NCBI GenBank assembly: GCA_903858275.1
Contig: CAIOIC010000033.1
Location: 67,994 to 131,993, forward strand
DNA from: an uncultured Verrucomicrobia subdivision 3 bacterium
Lineage (GTDB): Bacteria > Verrucomicrobiota > Verrucomicrobiia > Limisphaerales > UBA11358
Length of the DNA: 64,000 nucleotides
Reading direction: 5' to 3'
Shown here: in pieces, positions 1 to 10,211 of the stretch
How positions within the stretch are numbered: the first letter of the stretch is position 1
Layout of the letters: each line of letters opens with the position of its first letter
Notes under the pieces: model-generated
Told to the model about the DNA's origin: nothing
Seen by the model: the letters and a program-made list of their open reading frames with translations, nothing else
Databases searched by the model: none
Program-made: the position numbers and the translations under genes

Positions 1-182
1 ATGCGCGCGGCGCGGTTCTTGAGGACGAGCTTGCCGATGCCGGGAAGGGTGAAAGTGTCTTTCGCGTGCTTGTAAGCGAGCTGCGCGATGCTGTCGAGGA
101 TTTCAACGGCCTGCTTCTTGGAGAGTCCGTTCTTTTCCGCGACGAGCGCGGCGATTTGAGCCTTGGATAGTGCTTTTGCCAT
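1..182 (-). CDS. HU family DNA-binding protein (3' end outside window)
   Basis: The first 60 residues are visible, starting MAKALSKAQIAALVAEKNGLSKKQAV and continuing through FTLPGIGKL, which is the HU/IHF helix-turn-helix followed by the start of the DNA-clamping beta arm. HU is a small basic nucleoid protein that bends and compacts DNA as a dimer. The ATG lies at 182-180 on the minus strand. An AT-rich spacer of about 180 bp (183-364) separates it from the divergent kinase gene and must hold both promoters. The C-terminal arm is outside the window, so HU cannot be separated from IHF-like paralogues. Confidence 0.85.
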   Translation of the reverse strand, partial: MAKALSKAQIAALVAEKNGLSKKQAVEILDSIAQLAYKHAKDTFTLPGIGKLVLKNRAAR

Positions 183-364
183 ATTTATTTTATTTAGTTG
201 ATGTTGTTGTTTTTTACGTTTCAGTCCGAAAAGTCACCAGACTTAGTGCGAGTAAAAATCCATTACGCTCCTCGCGCAAGCGAAAAAATCAAAAAAATCA
301 CAGTTTATTAAGCCCTACCCGCTACCGGACTTGACATCGCATAACGATTTCTGACCATTTAGCC

Positions 365-1378
365 ATGGTGCTCTTCACCATCCAAAACGAATTTCGCTAT
401 GACATCACTCGAAAAATCTTCGAGGGTGGCATGGGCATCGTCTATGAAGCGGAGCAACACGGCGCGCGGGATTTCGTCAAACGCGTCGCCATCAAGATTA
501 TCCGGCCCAATTTCGGCAGCCAGAAGATGTTCATGGACAACTTCGTCGGTGAAGCCAAGCTGGTCGCCGATTTAATCCACACCAATATCGTCCAAACCTA
601 CCATCTCGGCGAGACGAACGGCCTGGCGTTCATCGCCATGGAATTGATCCGGGGCGTGAATCTGGAGCAATTTACCCACCAGCTGGCCGAAAAAAAACGC
701 ACGCTATCGAAGGAACTGGCGGTATTCATCACCAGCCGGATCGCCCGCGGCCTAGCCTACGCGCATAACAAGACCGACAAAGACGGCCGGCCGATGGGCA
801 TCGTCCACCGCGACGTCAGCTTCAAGAACATCATGATCGCGTTCGAGGGCGACGTGAAGCTGACCGACTTCGGCATCGCCAAGGCGAAAGGATTTCTCAC
901 CGACCAGGAAGGGGAAGTCGTCGCCGGGAAACCGGATTACATGAGCCCTGAGCAGGCGGATTTTCAGGTGACCGACAAGCGTTCGGATATTTTCTCCGTC
1001 GGCGTGGTGCTGGCGAATCTGCTGCTCGGCCGGAATATTTTCAAGGGCTCAACCGCCGAAGATTCGCGGAACCGGATCATGAACCAGCCCATCCCTGATT
1101 TCCACTCGCTTGATCCGCGCATAGACGACCCGCTCAACGACATTCTCCACCACTGCCTGGCACGCGACCTGCACCACCGTTACGCGACAGCCGACCAGCT
1201 ACTGACCGAGCTGGAATATTACATCTACCACGGCGGTTACGGCCCGACCAATGAGACGCTCGGCAAATTCATCCGCGAACTTTTCGGACAGGAACCGGTC
1301 AAGCCCGCCCCCGACCAGGCGCATCTGAAAACCATCGTCCTCGATGAAACCGCGCGGCAACACAAGCCAAATCATTGA
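365..1378 (+). CDS. Serine/threonine protein kinase, soluble, Hanks type
   Basis: A 337-residue eukaryotic-like kinase. Visible motifs are the glycine loop GGMGIVYEA (about 21-29), the ATP-anchoring Lys44 in VAIKII, the catalytic loop HRDVSFKN (Asp150, Asn155), DFG at 168-170, and the activation-segment end PDYMSPEQ. The HRDVS form in place of HRDLK is common in PASTA-less bacterial kinases. I see no transmembrane segment and no PASTA, TPR or other sensor domain, so this is a cytoplasmic kinase whose input is unknown. The short tail after about residue 285 is hydrophilic. The next gene starts 4 bp after the stop, so the two are probably co-transcribed. Substrate not predictable. Confidence 0.92.
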   Translation: MVLFTIQNEFRYDITRKIFEGGMGIVYEAEQHGARDFVKRVAIKIIRPNFGSQKMFMDNFVGEAKLVADLIHTNIVQTYHLGETNGLAFIAMELIRGVNLEQFTHQLAEKKRTLSKELAVFITSRIARGLAYAHNKTDKDGRPMGIVHRDVSFKNIMIAFEGDVKLTDFGIAKAKGFLTDQEGEVVAGKPDYMSPEQADFQVTDKRSDIFSVGVVLANLLLGRNIFKGSTAEDSRNRIMNQPIPDFHSLDPRIDDPLNDILHHCLARDLHHRYATADQLLTELEYYIYHGGYGPTNETLGKFIRELFGQEPVKPAPDQAHLKTIVLDETARQHKPNH

Positions 1379-1382
1379 GCGC

Positions 1383-2282
<900 letters not shown>

Positions 2283-3139
2283 GCCGATTGCCTGGATCAC
2301 CGGCGCAAGCGGACTAATTGGCAATTATCTCGTCCAGACCGCCCCCAAATTCGCCCCACGCTGGCGGGTGCGGGCGCTGGCACGCGCGGATTTTGATTTG
2401 CTGGATTTTGCCGCCGTCGAACGCGAGTTCAAAAAGGACCGGCCGCAACTCATCATCCACGGCGCAGCCATCACGGCGGTTGCCGACGCGCAAAAGGATC
2501 CCGCGCTGGCGCGGCGCGTGAACGTCGAGGTCACCCAACTGCTCGCAGAGCTGGCAACGGATGTTTCTTTCGCCTTTTTCTCGACGGATCTGGTTTTCGA
2601 CGGCCGCAAGGGAAATTTCGCCGAGGCGGACGCGACGAATCCGCTGCACTTTTACGGCGAGACGAAACTTGCCGCCGAGGAAATCGTCCGGAAAAACCCG
2701 CACCATCTGGTCGTGCGTACCTCGCTCAACGGCGGCATTTCGCCCGCCGGCAACCGGGCGTTCAACGAGCAGTTGCGGCGCGCGATGCAGCAAGCCGGCC
2801 AGGGAATAACCTTGTTCACGGATGAATTCCGCTGCCCGATTCCCGCGGTGGAAACGGCGCGCGCGGTGTGGGAACTGGCGCAGAAACATTGCGCAGGACT
2901 TTACCATGTAGCCGGTGCGGAGAAACTTTCGCGCCGGGAAATCGGCGAGCTGCTGGTGAAACGCTGGCCGGAAGTGACCGCAACCCTGAAATCCGGTTCC
3001 GCCCAAGATTTTCCGGGGCCGCCGCGGGCACTGGACACATCGCTGAACATCGCCAAGGTGCAAAAAGTTTTGTCCACTCCCCTGCCCGGCCTGCGCGAGT
3101 GGCTGGCGGCAAATCCTAGCGAAACATTTTGAACAACAA

Positions 3140-3184
3140 AGCAACGAAGAAACAAAGAAAACTTAGCTCCTTTGTTTCGTTGCT
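3140..3184. repeat. Intergenic imperfect palindrome between convergent genes
   Basis: The left arm (3140-3157, AGCAACGAAGAAACAAAG) is complementary to the right arm (3170-3184, CTTTGTTTCGTTGCT) with a 3-base bulge. It lies between the stops of two convergent genes and can act as a terminator in both directions. It resembles other purine-rich palindromes in this window (15427, 19574, 32661, 43510). Confidence 0.6.
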
Positions 3185-3202
3185 GTTAAATTGATAGCTG
3201 GA

Positions 3203-5326
3203 TCACTTCGCTTCCAGTTCCAGAATGGTGATGGAACAGGGCGGGAAGGTGCGGGTAAAGCGGGTGCCCAAGCCTTTCACTTTTTCGGTGACCGGGACCA
3301 CCTTCTTCGGATTGTCAATGGAATTGGTGGCGTCACGATTGTCGGCCTTAAGCACGGTGGCGGTGCCTTGGGCGGCGATGGATTTCACGCCGCTGATTTC
3401 AATCTTCACAGCCTGCGGCGCATCCGCGCGATTGACGATTTTGACAATGATTTTCCCGCTTCGTTTTTCTCGTGTGGCGGAGTAGAATAGAGACTTTGCC
3501 TCACGCTTGACGGCCGACTGCTCAACCCCGTCGCGTTTTCTGGCCTTTTGCATCCATGAGTAAGTCGGCAGGTTTTTGGCGGCGGTGGCCAACACTTCGT
3601 CACCGCCGTGGATACCGAACAATTTCTGCGCGTAATACGACGGCGAGCCGTAGCTGGTCAGGGCGTCATAACCGATGAGGTCACTGGACCATTGCATGGA
3701 GCCGCCTTTGATTATTTTGCCGCTGCTGTCGCGCTTGAGTTCGCTGACATTGACGAACAAGGGCGCGTAGCAGTGCATGAGCACGATGTCGGCGTTGCGC
3801 TCAAGGCTGCACATGAAAGCGGCGTCACCGAGCGCCCCCGCCATGTTCGGCGTGGGTGACCCGACACGCGTGGCCCATTCGCCGACGAATATTTTTGAAG
3901 TGTTGGTGCGACTGCGTTCGTCATACATGTAGGACTGCGATTCCATTTCTTCCTCGGAGCGATAGTAATGTTCATCCACCAAGTCAGGCGTGCGGCTGTG
4001 GACGCGCACGGATTCGGGGTGCTCATTGCCGACGGTGGAAATGATTTTCAAGTGCGGGTATTTGGCCCTGATGGCGTCGTAAAATTGGGCAAAACGCCCG
4101 TCGTAGCTACCCGACTTGTCGAACCAGTCTTCGTTCCCGATTTCGACGTAGCGCAGCGGGAACGGATTCGGATAGCCGTCCCGGACGCGTTGCGCGCCCC
4201 ACTTGGTTGCGGCATCGCCGATGACATATTCAATCTCCTCCAACGCTTCCTTAACGTAAGGTTCGAGCTTGGGGCCGGCGGGAATATAATCTTTCTTCAG
4301 CGTATAGCCCGCGAACACGGCGAGCACCGGCTCCAGGTTCAAGTCCTGACACCAGCCGAGAAATTCCGGTAGCCCGAATCCGTCCGTGGACCAATAGCCC
4401 CAGCAACTGCGATGGCCGGGCCGCTGCTCGACGGGGCCGACGGTTTCCTTCCAGTTGAAACGCTCGTTAAAATAATCACCTTCGACGTAATTACCGCCGG
4501 GGAAGCGCAGAAATTTCGGCTGCGCGTCCTTCAGCATCTGCGAGAGGTCCACGCGATTACCGTTGGCGCGATTTTTATAGGTGGGCGGGAACAGCGAAAC
4601 CTGCTGCAACCAAACCGTGCCGGGCGAAGCCGTCGTCAGCTTGAAAACATTCTCCTTGGACGGCTTCACGTTTTTCACAGTCAAAGTGGTTTTAAATTGC
4701 TTCCAATTGCCGGTGACACCGGAGATTTCTGCGCGGGCAAAAAAGGTTTTTCCGTCCGCACTTTCAAGGCCAACCGTCAGTGGACCGTTGAATCCAACGG
4801 CGGCTTTGGCAAAGAATGAAACCTGATAAACCGTCTGGGGCTGGATGGGAATGCCCCAGTAGCCGCCATTGGCGATTCCCGCCGGAGAACTTTTTGACGC
4901 CGAGGAGGCATCCAGCTTCAAACTCACGTTGAACGCGGCGTTCAATGGCGTGTTGGTGTCGAGCGAAATGATGGCGTTACCGATGGAATTCCAAAATTTT
5001 GGCGCGTTCGTGGCCGGAAACTTTGCCAGATAATATTTATCCGGAACATACGTGTCAGGCTTGATGATTTCGGGAATGGCATCTGCCTTGAAAGAGCGGT
5101 TGCGGATAAGTTCGCAATAAAGACCGCCTTCGTAGGAATAATTGATCTCTTCGGTCATCAGTCCGTAAAACGTCGGCGGCATCTGGGCCGTGACCTTGTC
5201 CGCCTGAATTTGCAGGACCGTAAGATTTGTTTGAGCCAAGCTCACTGTCGCTACGGCCAGAGCGAAGAAACCCACCATGAGTTTTGAAGCCAAAATCTCC
5301 CGCGAGCGGTATTTAATAAGGTTCAT
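3203..5326 (-). CDS. Exported GH51 alpha-L-arabinofuranosidase
   Basis: A 707-residue secreted enzyme expected to remove terminal alpha-L-arabinofuranosyl units from arabinan or arabinoxylan. The N-terminus has a basic stretch, then a hydrophobic segment ending FALAVATVSLAQ, a signal peptide. A carbohydrate-binding-like beta domain (about 120-250) precedes the GH51 barrel. The barrel shows the acid/base Glu399 in YVEIGNEDWF and the nucleophile Glu483 in FVGEWATR. A C-terminal beta domain ends CSITILELEAK. The open frame extends to 5365, but the Met at 5326 gives a proper signal peptide. The divergent gluQRS starts only 45 bp away, so their promoters must overlap. Confidence 0.9.
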   Translation of the reverse strand: MNLIKYRSREILASKLMVGFFALAVATVSLAQTNLTVLQIQADKVTAQMPPTFYGLMTEEINYSYEGGLYCELIRNRSFKADAIPEIIKPDTYVPDKYYLAKFPATNAPKFWNSIGNAIISLDTNTPLNAAFNVSLKLDASSASKSSPAGIANGGYWGIPIQPQTVYQVSFFAKAAVGFNGPLTVGLESADGKTFFARAEISGVTGNWKQFKTTLTVKNVKPSKENVFKLTTASPGTVWLQQVSLFPPTYKNRANGNRVDLSQMLKDAQPKFLRFPGGNYVEGDYFNERFNWKETVGPVEQRPGHRSCWGYWSTDGFGLPEFLGWCQDLNLEPVLAVFAGYTLKKDYIPAGPKLEPYVKEALEEIEYVIGDAATKWGAQRVRDGYPNPFPLRYVEIGNEDWFDKSGSYDGRFAQFYDAIRAKYPHLKIISTVGNEHPESVRVHSRTPDLVDEHYYRSEEEMESQSYMYDERSRTNTSKIFVGEWATRVGSPTPNMAGALGDAAFMCSLERNADIVLMHCYAPLFVNVSELKRDSSGKIIKGGSMQWSSDLIGYDALTSYGSPSYYAQKLFGIHGGDEVLATAAKNLPTYSWMQKARKRDGVEQSAVKREAKSLFYSATREKRSGKIIVKIVNRADAPQAVKIEISGVKSIAAQGTATVLKADNRDATNSIDNPKKVVPVTEKVKGLGTRFTRTFPPCSITILELEAK

Positions 5327-5371
5327 AAAGTAATTATTGAATTTGACCGCACCGGAAGTCCACAATTATTT

Positions 5372-6340
5372 ATGGCAATGGATGGAAAAGAAAACTTTGT
5401 TCCGGTGCCGCTTCGTAGTTTTATTCCGGCAGTGAACCAGCCATCGCCAACCGCCACTTCTAAATACCGAGGCCGCCTCGCGCCGTCGCCGACAGGCCTG
5501 CTGCATCTCGGCCACGCGCGAACGTTCTGGGTCGCACAGGAACGGGCGCGGACGGCAGGCGGCACTTTGATTCTGCGCAACGAGGATTTAGATTCCACCC
5601 GATTCAAGATGGAGTATGTCACCCAAATGCTGGAAGATTTGCGCTGGTTTGGCTTTGAGTGGAGCGAAGGACCGGACGGCGGCGGGCCGTTTGCGCCGTA
5701 TAATCAAAGCAATCGGATGGATTTTTACCGCGCCACGCTGGAAAAACTCCGGGCGGGCGGCTTCATTTATCCCTGCACCTGCTCGCGCAAAGACATTCAA
5801 GCCGCGGTTAGCGCTCCGCATGAAAACACTGGGGACGAACCCATCTATCCAGGAACGTGCCGGGGGAAACACCCAACTTCCAAGCTCCAACTTCCATCGG
5901 CGAAGTTCTCGTGGCGCTTCCGCGTTCCCGACGGTGAAACCATCTCATTTGTGGATGGAGGGTTTGGCGAACAGAAATTTGTCGCCGGAAAGGAATTCGG
6001 CGATTTCATTATCTGGCGACCCGACGACGTGCCGGCCTACCAACTGGCGTGCGTCACGGACGATGCCGCGATGCAAATCACGGAAGTGGTGCGCGGCGCG
6101 GATTTGCTGCTCAGCACCACGCGCCAGATTCTGCTCTATCGCGCGCTCGGATTGACCCCGCCGCAGTTTTACCATTGCGAATTGATGCGGGACGAACGCG
6201 GCGAAAGGCTTGCCAAACGGCATGATTCCTTGAGCCTACGAACTTTACGCGAGCAGGGACAAACCGCCGCACAGCTTCGTTTGGGATGGAAGCCGGTCAG
6301 TAGGGCGGATGAATCAAAAAAACAGAAAAAATGCTTGTGA
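5372..6340 (+). CDS. gluQ: Glutamyl-Q tRNA(Asp) synthetase
   Basis: A 322-residue truncated glutamyl-tRNA synthetase paralogue that attaches glutamate to the queuosine base at position 34 of tRNA-Asp. It has the class I HIGH motif as HLGH (45-48) after GRLAPSPTG, and the second signature around KRHDSLSLR (282-290). The zinc site is visible as Cys135, Cys137, Tyr159 and Cys163. The C-terminal anticodon-binding domain of true GluRS is missing, as expected for GluQRS. The N-terminus is about 30 residues longer than usual; a downstream start such as the Met at 5378 is possible. Confidence 0.92.
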   Translation: MAMDGKENFVPVPLRSFIPAVNQPSPTATSKYRGRLAPSPTGLLHLGHARTFWVAQERARTAGGTLILRNEDLDSTRFKMEYVTQMLEDLRWFGFEWSEGPDGGGPFAPYNQSNRMDFYRATLEKLRAGGFIYPCTCSRKDIQAAVSAPHENTGDEPIYPGTCRGKHPTSKLQLPSAKFSWRFRVPDGETISFVDGGFGEQKFVAGKEFGDFIIWRPDDVPAYQLACVTDDAAMQITEVVRGADLLLSTTRQILLYRALGLTPPQFYHCELMRDERGERLAKRHDSLSLRTLREQGQTAAQLRLGWKPVSRADESKKQKKCL

Positions 6341-6424
6341 ATTTTTTCACGATTAGGCAGTTTGTAAGTTCTCTGACGTCGGGATTTTCCTTTGGAATTA
6401 TTTGCGCCGTCAGGAATCATTTTC

Positions 6425-7450
6425 GTGAACCGTTTTGGAAAAATAATTTTGCTTTTGGCCGTTTCTGCCGCTGGGTTTACCACCCTTTTGCGCGCGGAAA
6501 ACGTCGTTGCACCGGCCGCCGCCAAAACTCCCCATGCTGAGGCGGACAAGCCGCTGGTAGCGGCGTATGCCCCAGCGCTGTTGTATTTCGGCCCCGTGCC
6601 AGCCAATGCCCAGGAGGAAGATCAGCAGTCGATCGTGGTTTTCGCCAAGCAATGGCCGAAAAACTTCCCCTCTTTTCCGATCACCAATTCCATTCTCTAC
6701 ACCTGGGTTGTGGCCATCGTGATTCTCGTCGTGGTGCGAATGGGGACACGCAAAATGAAAGAAGTGCCCTCCGGCACACAGAATTTTGTCGAAGCGCTGG
6801 TTGGCGGACTGCGCGACATGTGCGAGGGGATGCTGGAACCGAAAGTGGCGCGCTGGGTGTTTCCGCTGGCGGCAACGTATTTTATTTTTATCGCAACCTC
6901 AGATTTGATGGGCTTGTTGCCCGGCGTGGGGAGCATTGGCTGGGGAAATCACGCTCCCGCAGGAGAAAAATTCAGTTGGATGCCTTTTGCGATTCATCAT
7001 GCGGAATCACCCCTGTTCCGTCCGCCGACGGCCGACGCGAACATGACAGTGGCCATGGCAGCGACTTTCTTTGTGATGAGCCTCTGGTGGGCGCTGAAAT
7101 ACAACGGCCCTTGGGGCATGGTAAAACACATTTTCGGTGTGAAAGGCGGATTTAAGGGTTTGGTGGTTATTCCGTTGTCGCTGATTTTCCTGTTTGTCGG
7201 CTGCGTGGAAATCATCTCGATCTGCGTTCGCCCGGTGGCGCTCGCCATGCGGCTTTATGGCAATATTTACGGGGGTGAAAGCGTGCTGGCCATCATGCTC
7301 ACCAATTCGCCGCTCGGCATCGCCGCGCTGCCTTTCTATTTTCTGGAACTGCTCGTCGCGCTGGTGCAGGCGCTGGTGTTCACGCTGTTGAGCATCGCGT
7401 TCATCGGCATGTTCTGCTCGCACGAAGAAGAGGCGGAACACGCACATTGA
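6425..7450 (+). CDS. atpB: F-type ATP synthase subunit a
   Basis: Membrane stator subunit that forms the proton half-channels against the c-ring. The essential Arg lies in VALAMRLYGNIYGGE (Arg276 in this numbering), and the following helix ALVQALVFTLLSIAFIG matches the last conserved helix. The open frame allows a TTG at 6392, but the GTG at 6425 has AGGA nine bases upstream and starts a leader-like hydrophobic helix, so it is chosen (341 residues). The N-terminal extension before the first conserved helix (about 75 residues, starting with a cleavable-looking segment) is longer than in E. coli. It is the first gene of the atp operon; no atpI or atpZ is seen upstream. Confidence 0.9.
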   Translation: MNRFGKIILLLAVSAAGFTTLLRAENVVAPAAAKTPHAEADKPLVAAYAPALLYFGPVPANAQEEDQQSIVVFAKQWPKNFPSFPITNSILYTWVVAIVILVVVRMGTRKMKEVPSGTQNFVEALVGGLRDMCEGMLEPKVARWVFPLAATYFIFIATSDLMGLLPGVGSIGWGNHAPAGEKFSWMPFAIHHAESPLFRPPTADANMTVAMAATFFVMSLWWALKYNGPWGMVKHIFGVKGGFKGLVVIPLSLIFLFVGCVEIISICVRPVALAMRLYGNIYGGESVLAIMLTNSPLGIAALPFYFLELLVALVQALVFTLLSIAFIGMFCSHEEEAEHAH

Positions 7451-7530
7451 AATTAAATTTTTAACTTTGCCTCCGGGAGTCCTTTCGGCGAACGGCGGCA
7501 TGAAACTGAAACCTAAAACATAAAAAACAT

Positions 7531-7761
7531 ATGATGCTAGCAGAAGCAGTTACACAAGCGTTGAACTTGCACGGTAATATTGGAGTGGGTCTGGTCGGCG
7601 CCGGCGCCGCCATCGGCATCGGTCTCGCCGGTTTCGGCGCGGCCCTGGCCACAGGACGCAACCCTGGAGCCTTCGGCAAGATTTTCACCACAGCCCTCCT
7701 CGCGATGGCGCTTGCTGAAGGTCTCGCGATGCTGGTGTTCTTCCTGCTCGCCAACAAGTAA
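7531..7761 (+). CDS. atpE: F-type ATP synthase subunit c (c-ring)
   Basis: A 76-residue hairpin of two membrane helices joined by the polar loop ATGRNPGAF. The ion-carrying carboxylate is Glu63 in AMALAEGLAML. The residues that follow it (Gly-Leu-Ala-Met) are not the Ser/Thr-x-x-Tyr set of sodium-type rings, and the first helix lacks the sodium-site Gln, so proton coupling is inferred. Helix 1 carries the usual small-residue packing repeat (GVGLVGAGAAIGIGLAGFG). The start could be either of two adjacent ATGs. The leader is A-rich without a clear Shine-Dalgarno. Confidence 0.93.
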   Translation: MMLAEAVTQALNLHGNIGVGLVGAGAAIGIGLAGFGAALATGRNPGAFGKIFTTALLAMALAEGLAMLVFFLLANK

Positions 7762-7768
7762 TTGACCT

Positions 7769-8263
7769 ATGGAACTGCTCCAAACGCTGGGCATCCAGTG
7801 GACCAAGCTCATTCCGCAGTTGTTTAACTTCGGAATTGTGCTTTGGGTATTGTGGAAATTTGCCTACAAGCCGGTTTTCACCATGCTGGATGCGCGCCAG
7901 AAGAAAATCGCCGAAGGCATCGCCAACGCCGATAAAATCAAGGTGGAACTCGCCCAGACCGAGGCGGAGCGCCAGCGGATTTTGAATCAGGCCGGCGACG
8001 TGGCGAACCAAATGATTGAGCAGGCCCGCGAAGCCGCCAACCGCGTTCGCGAAGTCGAGACACAGAAGGCCATCGCTGCCGCCGAACAAATCATCGCCAA
8101 AGCCCGCGAAGCCGCCGCCCAGGATCATGCCAAGATGCTGGCCGACTTGAAGCGCGAAGTCGGCCGCCTCGTGGTGCAGACCACGACGACGGTCACCGGC
8201 AAGATTCTCACGACAGACGACCAAAAGCGGCTCGCGGAAGAGACTCAGAAGCAACTGTCCTAA
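7769..8263 (+). CDS. atpF: F-type ATP synthase subunit b
   Basis: A 164-residue stator stalk subunit. One N-terminal membrane helix (LIPQLFNFGIVLWVLWKFA) is followed by a long, charged, Ala-rich coiled coil (roughly residues 35-155) that dimerises and reaches the delta subunit at the top of F1. It begins 7 bp after atpE. Only one b-type gene is present in the operon, so a homodimer is expected. Confidence 0.92.
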   Translation: MELLQTLGIQWTKLIPQLFNFGIVLWVLWKFAYKPVFTMLDARQKKIAEGIANADKIKVELAQTEAERQRILNQAGDVANQMIEQAREAANRVREVETQKAIAAAEQIIAKAREAAAQDHAKMLADLKREVGRLVVQTTTTVTGKILTTDDQKRLAEETQKQLS

Positions 8264-8272
8264 ACCGGCGTA

Positions 8273-8665
8273 ATGAAAATCTCCAAACAAGCCCAGCGCG
8301 CCGCACGCCAATTGTTCCGCACCAGCCTCGTCAACGGGGCGCTGAATGAAGGCCACGTCCGGCAGGTGGTGACGCTGCTCGCGGTAAAAAAACCGCGCGG
8401 CTATGTGCAGATTCTTTCGCGCCTGCACCGGCTGGTGAAACTGGATTTGGCCAAACGCACGGCGAAAGTCGAGGGCGCAGTGGCGGTCACGCCGACATTG
8501 ATGGCGGAAGTCAAAGCCGGATTGGAAAAGCATTACGGCGCAGGACTGGATTTGAGTTATGTCGTGAATCCGGCGCTGCTCGGCGGCTTACGGATACAGG
8601 TCGGCAGCGACCTATATGACGGCAGTGTGAAAACCCGTTTGGATAAATTGGCCCAAAGTTTTTAA
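8273..8665 (+). CDS. atpH: F-type ATP synthase subunit delta, short form
   Basis: At 130 residues this is about 50 shorter than the usual delta subunit. The C-terminal stalk-binding part is clear (NPALLGGLRIQVGSDLYDGS then a final helix), whereas the N-terminal helical bundle that binds the alpha subunits is reduced. The start MKISKQAQRAARQLF lies 9 bp after atpF, and no earlier in-frame start fits. Position between b and alpha is the canonical delta position. The shortness is discussed as a finding. Confidence 0.88.
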   Translation: MKISKQAQRAARQLFRTSLVNGALNEGHVRQVVTLLAVKKPRGYVQILSRLHRLVKLDLAKRTAKVEGAVAVTPTLMAEVKAGLEKHYGAGLDLSYVVNPALLGGLRIQVGSDLYDGSVKTRLDKLAQSF

Positions 8666-8674
8666 TCGGATACT

Positions 8675-10207
8675 ATGAGTAATTTGTTACAGGAAATTGA
8701 AGCCCAGATCGCCGGTGCAAAAACCGCGACGGCAAAACAAAATGTCGGCACCGTACGCGAAATCGGCGACGGCGTGGCCAAGATTGAAGGCCTCACCGAC
8801 ACGATGCTCAACGAGATGCTCGACTTCGGCAACGGCGTCGTCGGCCTCGCGCTGAACCTCGAGGAAACCGAAGTCGGCGCGGTCATCCTTGGCGATTACA
8901 CCAAGATCAAGGAAGGCACCGAAGTCCGCACCACCGGCAAACTGCTCCAGATCCCCGTCGGCAAGGGCATGCTCGGCCGCGTGGTCAATGTGCTCGGCCA
9001 GCCGCTTGACGGCAAAGGCCCGATCAAGGAATCCGCTTTTTATCCCGTAGAAAAAATCGCACCCGGCATCATCCGGCGCAAACCCGTGAGCCAGCCGGTG
9101 CAGACCGGCATCATGGCGATTGACGCAATGATCCCGATCGGCCGCGGCCAGCGCGAACTCATCATCGGCGATCGTGGCACGGGCAAAACCACCATCGGCG
9201 TAGACACGATGATCAACCAGGCGCGCATCAACAAGGCCGCCGAGGCCGCCGGGGAAAAAGATTTCCGCCCGATTTACAACATCTACGTTGCGGTCGGCCA
9301 GAAGCAGTCGAACATCGCCCGCGTCATTGCGGTACTGGAAGAAGCCGGCGCGCTGCCCTATACGGTCATCGTCGCAGCGTCCGCGTCCGACTCGGCCTCC
9401 AACCAATATCTCGCGCCGTTCGCCGGCGCGGCCATCGGCGAATGGTTCATGGATAACGGCATGGATGCGCTCATCATTTACGATGACCTCTCCAAGCACG
9501 CCGTCGCCTACCGCCAGGTGTCCCTGATCTTGAAGCGTCCGTCCGGCCGCGAAGCGTATCCCGGCGACGTGTTTTATCTGCACAGCCGCCTGCTTGAACG
9601 TTCGGCGCGGGTGTCGGAAAAATACGGCAACGGCTCACTCACCGCGCTGCCGATTATCGAGACGCAGGCGGGCGACGTTTCGGCCTACATTCCGACGAAT
9701 GTGATTTCGATCACGGACGGACAGATTTATTTGGAAACAGACTTATTCTATCAAGGTGTTCGTCCCGCTGTGTCGGTCGGTCTCTCGGTATCGCGAGTCG
9801 GTTCCGCGGCGCAGATTAAGGCGATGAAGCAGGTGGCCGGACGTATCAAAGGCGATTTGGCGCAGTTCCGCGAACTCGCGGCGTTTGCGCAGTTCGGCTC
9901 CGATCTCGACGCGAAGACGCAGGCGCTGCTCGAACGCGGCAAGCGCATCATCGAAATCTTCAAGCAGAACCAATACAATCCGCTGCCCGTGGAAGTGCAG
10001 GTTTTGATTCTCTGGGCCGCGCAGAACAATTTCTTCGACGATGTCGCCGTGGAAAAAGTGAAGGATTTCCAAGGCAAGCTTGTGGATTTCATCCAGACGC
10101 GCAAAGCTGATTTGCTCCTCAAAATCCGCAACGAAAAAGCCATTAGCGAGGCCATCGCGGCCGAACTGAAGACGGCAGTTGCCGAATTCAAGCAGACTTA
10201 CCGCTGA
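8675..10207 (+). CDS. atpA: F-type ATP synthase subunit alpha
   Basis: A 510-residue subunit carrying the non-catalytic nucleotide sites of F1. It has the beta-barrel N-domain, Walker A GDRGTGKT at 165-172, and the conserved segment [13 protein letters not shown] and [22 protein letters not shown]. Length and order match the family. It starts 9 bp after atpH. Confidence 0.97.
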   Translation: MSNLLQEIEAQIAGAKTATAKQNVGTVREIGDGVAKIEGLTDTMLNEMLDFGNGVVGLALNLEETEVGAVILGDYTKIKEGTEVRTTGKLLQIPVGKGMLGRVVNVLGQPLDGKGPIKESAFYPVEKIAPGIIRRKPVSQPVQTGIMAIDAMIPIGRGQRELIIGDRGTGKTTIGVDTMINQARINKAAEAAGEKDFRPIYNIYVAVGQKQSNIARVIAVLEEAGALPYTVIVAASASDSASNQYLAPFAGAAIGEWFMDNGMDALIIYDDLSKHAVAYRQVSLILKRPSGREAYPGDVFYLHSRLLERSARVSEKYGNGSLTALPIIETQAGDVSAYIPTNVISITDGQIYLETDLFYQGVRPAVSVGLSVSRVGSAAQIKAMKQVAGRIKGDLAQFRELAAFAQFGSDLDAKTQALLERGKRIIEIFKQNQYNPLPVEVQVLILWAAQNNFFDDVAVEKVKDFQGKLVDFIQTRKADLLLKIRNEKAISEAIAAELKTAVAEFKQTYR

Positions 10208-10211
10208 TTTC

